A stretch of DNA of 10,518 nt, taken from contig CAXDOZ010000083.1 of the NCBI GenBank assembly GCA_963991145.1, forward strand, positions 1 through 10,518, written 5' to 3'. Positions within the stretch are counted from its first letter, which is position 1, and every line of letters starts with the position of its first letter. Below, piece by piece: positions 7,601 to 10,518 of the stretch. The translations under genes and the position numbers were made by a program. The DNA is from CAXDOZ01 sp963991145 (lineage in GTDB: Bacteria > Bacteroidota > Bacteroidia > Chitinophagales > JABDMM01). The notes below the pieces were generated by a model. That model saw only the letters and a program-made list of their open reading frames with translations. It searched no databases and was not told the DNA's origin.

Positions 7601-8181
7601 TAAACTATGTGGTTACGGTATCCAATGATTGTTTCTTTGACACTGCTCAGGTCCTTATCAATGCCCTACCACTTCCAGTTGTAGATGCAGGAATGGACAC
7701 AACCATCTTTAGAGAGCTAAGTGCACAGCTTGAAGCAACCGGAGCACTTGATTATGCCTGGACACCATTTGATGGCCTGGATGATCCATTTGTTTTCGAC
7801 CCGGTAGCAAGCCCGCTCAACACGATTATATATTACGTTACCGGTACCGATGCATTTGGTTGTGAAGCTACCGATAGTGTAACAGTCTTTATTGATCCAT
7901 TTACGGTCCTTCTGGTACCTACAGGCTTTAGTCCAAATGGCGATGGCACAAACGATCTCTTCGGAATCGTGCGCCATTTAAATATCAAAACCATCATTGA
8001 TTTTAAGGTCTACAACAGGTGGGGAGAGGAAGTGTGGCAAGGTGATGATTTTGATGATCGTTGGGATGGAACATACGACGGCAAGCCTCTTCCACTAAGT
8101 ACTTACGGCTGGTATATTACTGCACTCGACTTCGATAATAACTCCGTTGTGCGCAAAGGGAACGTCACTCTGCTTCGATAG
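4621..8181 (+). CDS. Large secreted PKD-repeat protein with gliding-motility-associated (CHU_C, T9SS) C-terminal domain
   Basis: A 1186-residue surface or secreted protein. A signal peptide (1-22, cleavage after AGA) is followed by THIVGG and a Cys-rich N-terminal domain (23-295) with IYRDC (46-50), YERCCRNGS (132-140) and YWAYIPP (154-160). This start is common to many Bacteroidota surface proteins. Three PKD domains follow, recognised by YRWNFGDPT (336-344), WAWNMGDGT (422-430) and YSWSFGDGT (502-510). Next come seven ~76-84-residue beta-rich modules (552-1092). The C-terminal domain (about 1097-1186) has PTGFSPNGDGTND, YNRWGEEVW and PLSTYGWYI, the signature of the CHU_C domain (TIGR04131-like). 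That domain directs export by the type IX secretion system in relatives. The Sec signal should take the protein to the periplasm and T9SS across the outer membrane. Adhesion or motility-associated structure is the likely role by family, but no ligand can be inferred. The gene stands alone between spacers of 157 and 89 bp. Confidence 0.92.
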   Translation: MRIVQTLILSTFILLFSIEAGATHIVGGVINYVYNGNGNYTFTMRIYRDCTSSTQFDGAVGSSTPAALVSIFPDNSTISVLDFQLTNPAVQSVNPPINNQCLVIPPNVCVEEGTYTWNANIPNGNVGYYVVYERCCRNGSINNLLNPGAQGGTYWAYIPPRNTQGNNSNPVFNNFPPLFICQNAPLLFNHSATDPDGDSLVYELCDPFQGASQASPAPAPSAPPFTNVQFTGAYNAQDPLGPPVALSIDPNTGILTGTPGTIGQFVVGVCVREYRNGQLLSTTLRDFQFNVTNCNIPIARIPSININPNTGIGDFFVSCNTLDVNFVNQSAGAVSYRWNFGDPTTQADTSNLTNPSYTYPDTGTYLVTLIAINAQGCADTTYAFVQLYPFLNVNFTGADVCLGESIGFQDSTVFTAGQINTWAWNMGDGTFYNTQNVNHTYAAPGTYTVVLSVTTNRGCNDQFTRTYTVHPQPNMSYTPPNPKCVGEPLNFTNTSTGGPTTYSWSFGDGTGSALQNPVKTYNNSGPFNITFVGSTQFGCVDTLRNVLVVDPLPTVTMGDDTLVCPFEPVPLSAAGGVSYTWSPAATLNNSNIANPVATPTGNITYTVTVTDGNQCQNTGTQSVTWLPIPPIDAGLDTSVCLNPSPFRFRDSVLLSATGGFNYTWSPPTGLNTTNGANPLAKPPNTITYYVTGVDTNGCFNTDSVLVVVLDPSLDLILETDTAICQGDSTPLTIADQGTITQYIWNPNLFLSDDSTRSPFFFPQDTQDYILYVENYCYTKEDTVTINILPLPSISTTRLDSICFGESYQMSVSGGQFYFWDFDPTLSATNIADPVATPIVNTEYFVTVTDTFGCSSRDSITILVYLLPNIQIGFVPDYICRGDSLELTATGGINYSWSPANQTLNPNLATTLAIPLDTTNFIVEGDNIHGCINYDSVRVNVQQPVRATAEPDTMICAGEDVRLLATGGTYYLWEPDLYLSTPNVPSPMATPQASINYVVTVSNDCFFDTAQVLINALPLPVVDAGMDTTIFRELSAQLEATGALDYAWTPFDGLDDPFVFDPVASPLNTIIYYVTGTDAFGCEATDSVTVFIDPFTVLLVPTGFSPNGDGTNDLFGIVRHLNIKTIIDFKVYNRWGEEVWQGDDFDDRWDGTYDGKPLPLSTYGWYITALDFDNNSVVRKGNVTLLR
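6274..7896 (+). repeat. Seven tandem protein repeat modules with paired cysteines
   Basis: Residues 552-1092 of the secreted protein consist of about seven modules of 75-84 residues. Each follows the pattern D-T-x-x-C ... GG-x-x-Y-x-W-x-P ... L ... NPxATP ... YxVTxTDxxGC. First cysteines are C564, C640, C724, C802, C879 and C955. Second cysteines are C615, C698, C776, C853, C930, C1004 and C1081, about 50 residues after the first. The seventh module reads DTTIFREL where the first cysteine belongs, leaving C1081 unpaired within the module. The modules are diverged at the DNA level, so this is an old duplication and not a recent expansion. Confidence 0.75.
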
Positions 8182-8270
8182 GCGATTTTTCTTCTACATT
8201 TATGTCAAATGCCTTTAAGATTCTAAGAACAGAAGCTTAATTGGCGTGTTTCTAGACAAAACAATTCTTT

Positions 8271-8621
8271 ATGAAACCTTGGCAAGCAAACGCCCTTAAC
8301 GGTATCGTACTCATTGCAATGGGACTTTGGGGAGCAATGGGAACAACTTCCCCTACCGCTTATATTCCTGTTGGATTTGGAGCATTATTTCTTCTTTTAA
8401 CTCCGCCTTTCAAAAGCGAGAACAAGATCGTAGCACATATCGTGGTAGTTCTTACATTCCTTCTTTTGATCGCATTAGGTAAGCCTCTTGGTGCTGCTGT
8501 AGAATCAGGTGATAATATGCGAATCCTACGCTCAATCATCATGATGCTCTTTAATATCCTCGCTTTTGCGACTTATATCAAGAGCTTTGTCGATGCCAGA
8601 AAAGCAAGAAAAGAGGCCTAA
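8271..8621 (+). CDS. Small four-helix integral membrane protein, function unknown
   Basis: A 116-residue protein that I do not recognise as a named family. Four hydrophobic segments are visible at about 9-24, 29-45, 53-74 and 85-107, joined by short loops, with a basic tail (DARKARKEA). The lysine-rich tail and the basic loop after segment 2 (KSENK) suggest both are cytoplasmic, but the topology is inferred. It is the first gene of a packed operon: its TAA shares one base with the ATG of the cytochrome gene, suggesting translational coupling. The 89 bases upstream hold no clear TAnnTTTG box or Shine-Dalgarno sequence. The neighbouring cytochrome hints at an envelope or respiratory setting, but no function can be assigned. 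Confidence 0.8.
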   Translation: MKPWQANALNGIVLIAMGLWGAMGTTSPTAYIPVGFGALFLLLTPPFKSENKIVAHIVVVLTFLLLIALGKPLGAAVESGDNMRILRSIIMMLFNILAFATYIKSFVDARKARKEA

Positions 8622-8953
8622 TGAGATCCTTCATCCCCATTTTTCTCATCGGTTTTGCAGCTTTGATCTTTGCCTGCAATTCCCAGCCGGCAAATCCTCC
8701 TCAGAATACCAGCACTGCAGATGCCCCGCATCCGGGTAAGCCCTTGTACAAGCAGTACTGCGTTACCTGTCATGGAGCAGATGGAAAGCTTGGTTTTAGC
8801 GGAGCTCCTGACCTTACTGCCTCTGTGGTAGGAAAGGAAGAAGCAATTGTGCAGGTTACAAAAGGGAAAGGTCTTATGACGCCTTTTGAGGGAATCATGT
8901 CGGAAGAAGAGATAGAAAACGTGGTCGACTATGTGATCACGATGCGCAAATAG
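8621..8953 (+). CDS. Lipoprotein c-type cytochrome (monoheme)
   Basis: A 110-residue class I-like c-type cytochrome, probably an electron carrier anchored in the envelope facing the periplasm. The N-terminus is a lipoprotein signal ending in LIFAC, with Cys19 as the likely lipidated residue; Phe at position -2 is slightly atypical. A Pro/Ala/Thr-rich spacer (21-37) leads to the heme domain. CVTCH (47-51) binds one heme through C47 and C50 with His51 as axial ligand, followed by GADGKLG and GAPDLT. M86 in KGKGLMTPFEG is the likely second axial ligand, and the C-terminal helix (SEEEIENVVDYVITM) completes the fold. ATG at 8621 overlaps the preceding stop by one base, and its TAG at 8951 overlaps the following GTG start by one base. 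Its redox partner is not in the window. Confidence 0.92.
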   Translation: MRSFIPIFLIGFAALIFACNSQPANPPQNTSTADAPHPGKPLYKQYCVTCHGADGKLGFSGAPDLTASVVGKEEAIVQVTKGKGLMTPFEGIMSEEEIENVVDYVITMRK

Positions 8954-10029
8954 TGGTTCACCCGGAACGACATCGAGTTATTGGAGTGATGTCGGGCAGC
9001 TCGCTCGACGGACTCGATCTTTGTTGTTGTGATTTCATTGTTCGCGAAGAAAATTGGTCCTACGTTTTTCACTTTACGAAGACTGTTCCTTTTCCAGAAG
9101 ATCTGGCAAATAGATTATCGAAAGCAAGAGACATCAGCTCGAAAGAGCTATTCAAGCTCGACGCAGATCTGGGAGATTTTATTGGTCAGGCCGTAAAGAC
9201 ATTTATGCAGGAGAACTGTATCGAGGAGGTTGAACTGATCGCTTCTCACGGACACACAGTTTTCCATTCACCGGAATCTTCATTCAGCACTCAGATTGGC
9301 TCGGGGGCGCACACTGCCGCAGCTTGTGGCTTACCAGTAGTTTCTGATCTAAGATCTGGCGACCTTGCTAAAGGAGGTCAGGGAGCCCCAATTGTTCCCA
9401 TCGGTGAACTTCTACTATTCCAATCCTTTGATGCCTTTTTGAATCTTGGTGGCATTGCCAATATCTCTATCATACAGGATGGAAAAGGACAGGCCTGGGA
9501 TATTGCAGGAGCAAATCAGGTCCTGAATCACCTTGCAAAGAAACTGGGGAAACCCTTTGACGATGAAGGAAAATTTGCAGTAGAAGGGGAAGTTGATTTT
9601 TCATTGATCGAACAACTGGACAGCTGGGAATACTACCAAATGGATCCACCCAAATCTCTGGATAATCAGCAGGTTCAGGAGCACTACTTTCCTCTGGTTG
9701 ATTCTGTTGAGGATCCCAAAAATGCCCTGGCGACTTTTTCTGAGCATTTGAGTGCTCAGATCGTAAAAGCTCTTCTTCGCATGGAGAAAATGCCAGAGAA
9801 TTTGCTGGTTACGGGCGGAGGTGCTCATAATAAGGATCTGATCAAAAGACTGGAACTTAAACTTCCTGAGGTATATGTCCATGTTCCAAATGGTGCCTTG
9901 ATCAATTTCAAAGAAGCACTGATAATGGCCTTCATTGGCCTCCTAAGATTTAAGGGTCAAACGAATATTATATCCTCAATTACCGGAGCAGAGAGCGATT
10001 CAATTTCAGGAGCAGTTTACTTACCTTAA
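8953..10029 (+). CDS. anmK: Anhydro-N-acetylmuramic acid kinase
   Basis: A 358-residue cytoplasmic enzyme, close to the usual family length. It cleaves the 1,6-anhydro bond of anhydro-MurNAc with ATP to give MurNAc-6-phosphate in peptidoglycan recycling. Recognisable family blocks are GVMSGSSLDGLD (11-22, phosphate-binding start), ASHGHTVFH (97-105), SDLRSGDLAKGGQGAPIVP (131-149), FLNLGGIANIS (162-172), WDIAGANQVL (182-191), LLVTGGGAHN (284-293) and FKEALIMAFIGLL (319-331). By alignment from memory with characterised AnmK, D183 and E321 are the likely catalytic residues. Two positions look unusual: Ser17 replaces the common Thr of MSGTSLDG, and AGAN (185-188) stands where many homologues have GPGN. 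The start is the GTG at 8953, sharing its G with the preceding stop; the next ATG (8989) would remove half of the GVMSG motif. MurQ, which would act next, is not in the window. Confidence 0.93.
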   Translation: MVHPERHRVIGVMSGSSLDGLDLCCCDFIVREENWSYVFHFTKTVPFPEDLANRLSKARDISSKELFKLDADLGDFIGQAVKTFMQENCIEEVELIASHGHTVFHSPESSFSTQIGSGAHTAAACGLPVVSDLRSGDLAKGGQGAPIVPIGELLLFQSFDAFLNLGGIANISIIQDGKGQAWDIAGANQVLNHLAKKLGKPFDDEGKFAVEGEVDFSLIEQLDSWEYYQMDPPKSLDNQQVQEHYFPLVDSVEDPKNALATFSEHLSAQIVKALLRMEKMPENLLVTGGGAHNKDLIKRLELKLPEVYVHVPNGALINFKEALIMAFIGLLRFKGQTNIISSITGAESDSISGAVYLP

Positions 10030-10034
10030 TTACC

Positions 10035-10518
10035 ATGGCAGAGAAAGAAAAAGTACTGGTTACCGGAGGCACGGGATTCCTGGGCTCCTATCTTATCAGG
10101 CAACTTTTGGATGAAGGCTTTCACGTGAGGGCGCTTAAGCGGAAAAGCAGTAAAACACATCTGCTTGGCGACGCCGTAGATAAAGTGGAATGGGTTGAGG
10201 GCGATGTTTTGGATGTTCCAGGTATTGAAGATGCCCTTCAGGGTATCGACAAGGTCTACCACAGCGCGGCAGTTATCAGTTTTGCTCCATCAGAGCGAAA
10301 ATGGATGTTCAAGATCAATATTGAGGGGACAGCCAATATGATCAACCTCAGTTTAGATGCCGGGGTAAAGAAATTCTGCCAGGTAAGCAGTGTCTCTTCA
10401 CTTGGACGCTATGAGATGAAGGGGAAGATCGATGAGAGCAGAGAGTGGAAGAAGCATAAGCACAATACGAACTATTCGATAAGCAAGTACTTAAGCGAAA
10501 TGGAGGTTTGGCGAGGCC
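10035..10518 (+). CDS. Extended SDR: NAD(P)-dependent epimerase/dehydratase family protein (partial, cut by right edge)
   Basis: The first 161 residues of an extended short-chain dehydrogenase/reductase. VLVTGGTGFLG (7-17) is the Rossmann nucleotide-binding glycine motif, VEGDVLD (54-60) carries an Asp of the kind that contacts the adenine ring, and HSAAVISF (76-83) forms part of the cofactor site. VSSVSSLG (117-124) carries the active-site serine region, and YSISK (147-151) provides the catalytic Tyr147 and Lys151. The sequence after this (YLSEMEVWRG) resembles the dihydroflavonol-4-reductase-like group of sugar epimerases and dehydratases found in Bacteroidota. The substrate is undetermined because the C-terminal substrate domain is missing. 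ATG at 10035 lies 5 bases after the anmK stop, so the gene is probably in the same operon. There is no Shine-Dalgarno sequence. Confidence 0.9.
   Translation, partial: MAEKEKVLVTGGTGFLGSYLIRQLLDEGFHVRALKRKSSKTHLLGDAVDKVEWVEGDVLDVPGIEDALQGIDKVYHSAAVISFAPSERKWMFKINIEGTANMINLSLDAGVKKFCQVSSVSSLGRYEMKGKIDESREWKKHKHNTNYSISKYLSEMEVWRG

Noticed and set aside
7717..7977. Minus-strand open frame inside the secreted protein gene
   Set aside because: It is antisense to conserved repeat and CHU_C coding sequence and shows no domain or signal.
8182..8270. Possible terminator or promoter between the secreted protein and the membrane protein genes
   Set aside because: A short T-run after the stop has no stable hairpin before it. 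The TTAAG/CTTAA pair is only five base pairs with a 16-base loop, and no TAnnTTTG box is present.

Overview
The window reads as a fragment of a Bacteroidota genome, most likely a free-living flavobacterium-like lineage. This rests on three things: a giant secreted protein with a gliding-motility-associated (CHU_C / type IX secretion) C-terminal domain, near-consensus TAnnTTTG -7 promoter boxes, and almost no Shine-Dalgarno sequences ahead of the genes. The lineage below phylum is inference. Both ends cut a gene. The left end is also a probable assembly edge, because its first ~23 bases are nearly identical to an Illumina Nextera transposase adapter.

Left block (1-3613, minus strand): two exported amidohydrolase-superfamily genes in one transcription unit, 21 bases apart. 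The upstream one encodes 1020 residues and contains two amidohydrolase-like halves joined by an acidic linker. The downstream one is cut by the left edge. Only the C-terminal half of the large protein keeps the metal-binding His-x-His. The equivalent site is Tyr-Ser-Asn in its N-terminal half and Asn-Thr-Gln in the downstream partner, so the locus holds one apparently active module and two degenerate ones.

Middle (3654-8181, plus strand): an alpha/beta hydrolase is divergent from the amidohydrolase operon, with only 40 bp between start codons and probably overlapping promoters. After a 157-bp gap containing a small direct repeat and a weak hairpin comes a 1186-residue secreted modular protein: signal peptide, Cys-rich N-terminal domain starting THIVGG, three PKD domains, seven repeat modules with paired cysteines, and a CHU_C domain.

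Right block (8271-10518, plus strand): a tightly packed operon of a four-helix membrane protein, a lipoprotein c-type cytochrome, anhydro-N-acetylmuramic acid kinase (anmK) and an extended SDR cut by the right edge. The first three genes overlap by one base (TAATG, then TAGTG), suggesting translational coupling, and the fourth follows after 5 bases.

There is no rRNA, tRNA, CRISPR array, insertion sequence or phage gene. No intergenic stretch exceeds about 160 bases. I found no clear-cut undescribed multi-gene system. The most unusual element is the amidohydrolase pair with its degenerate modules.
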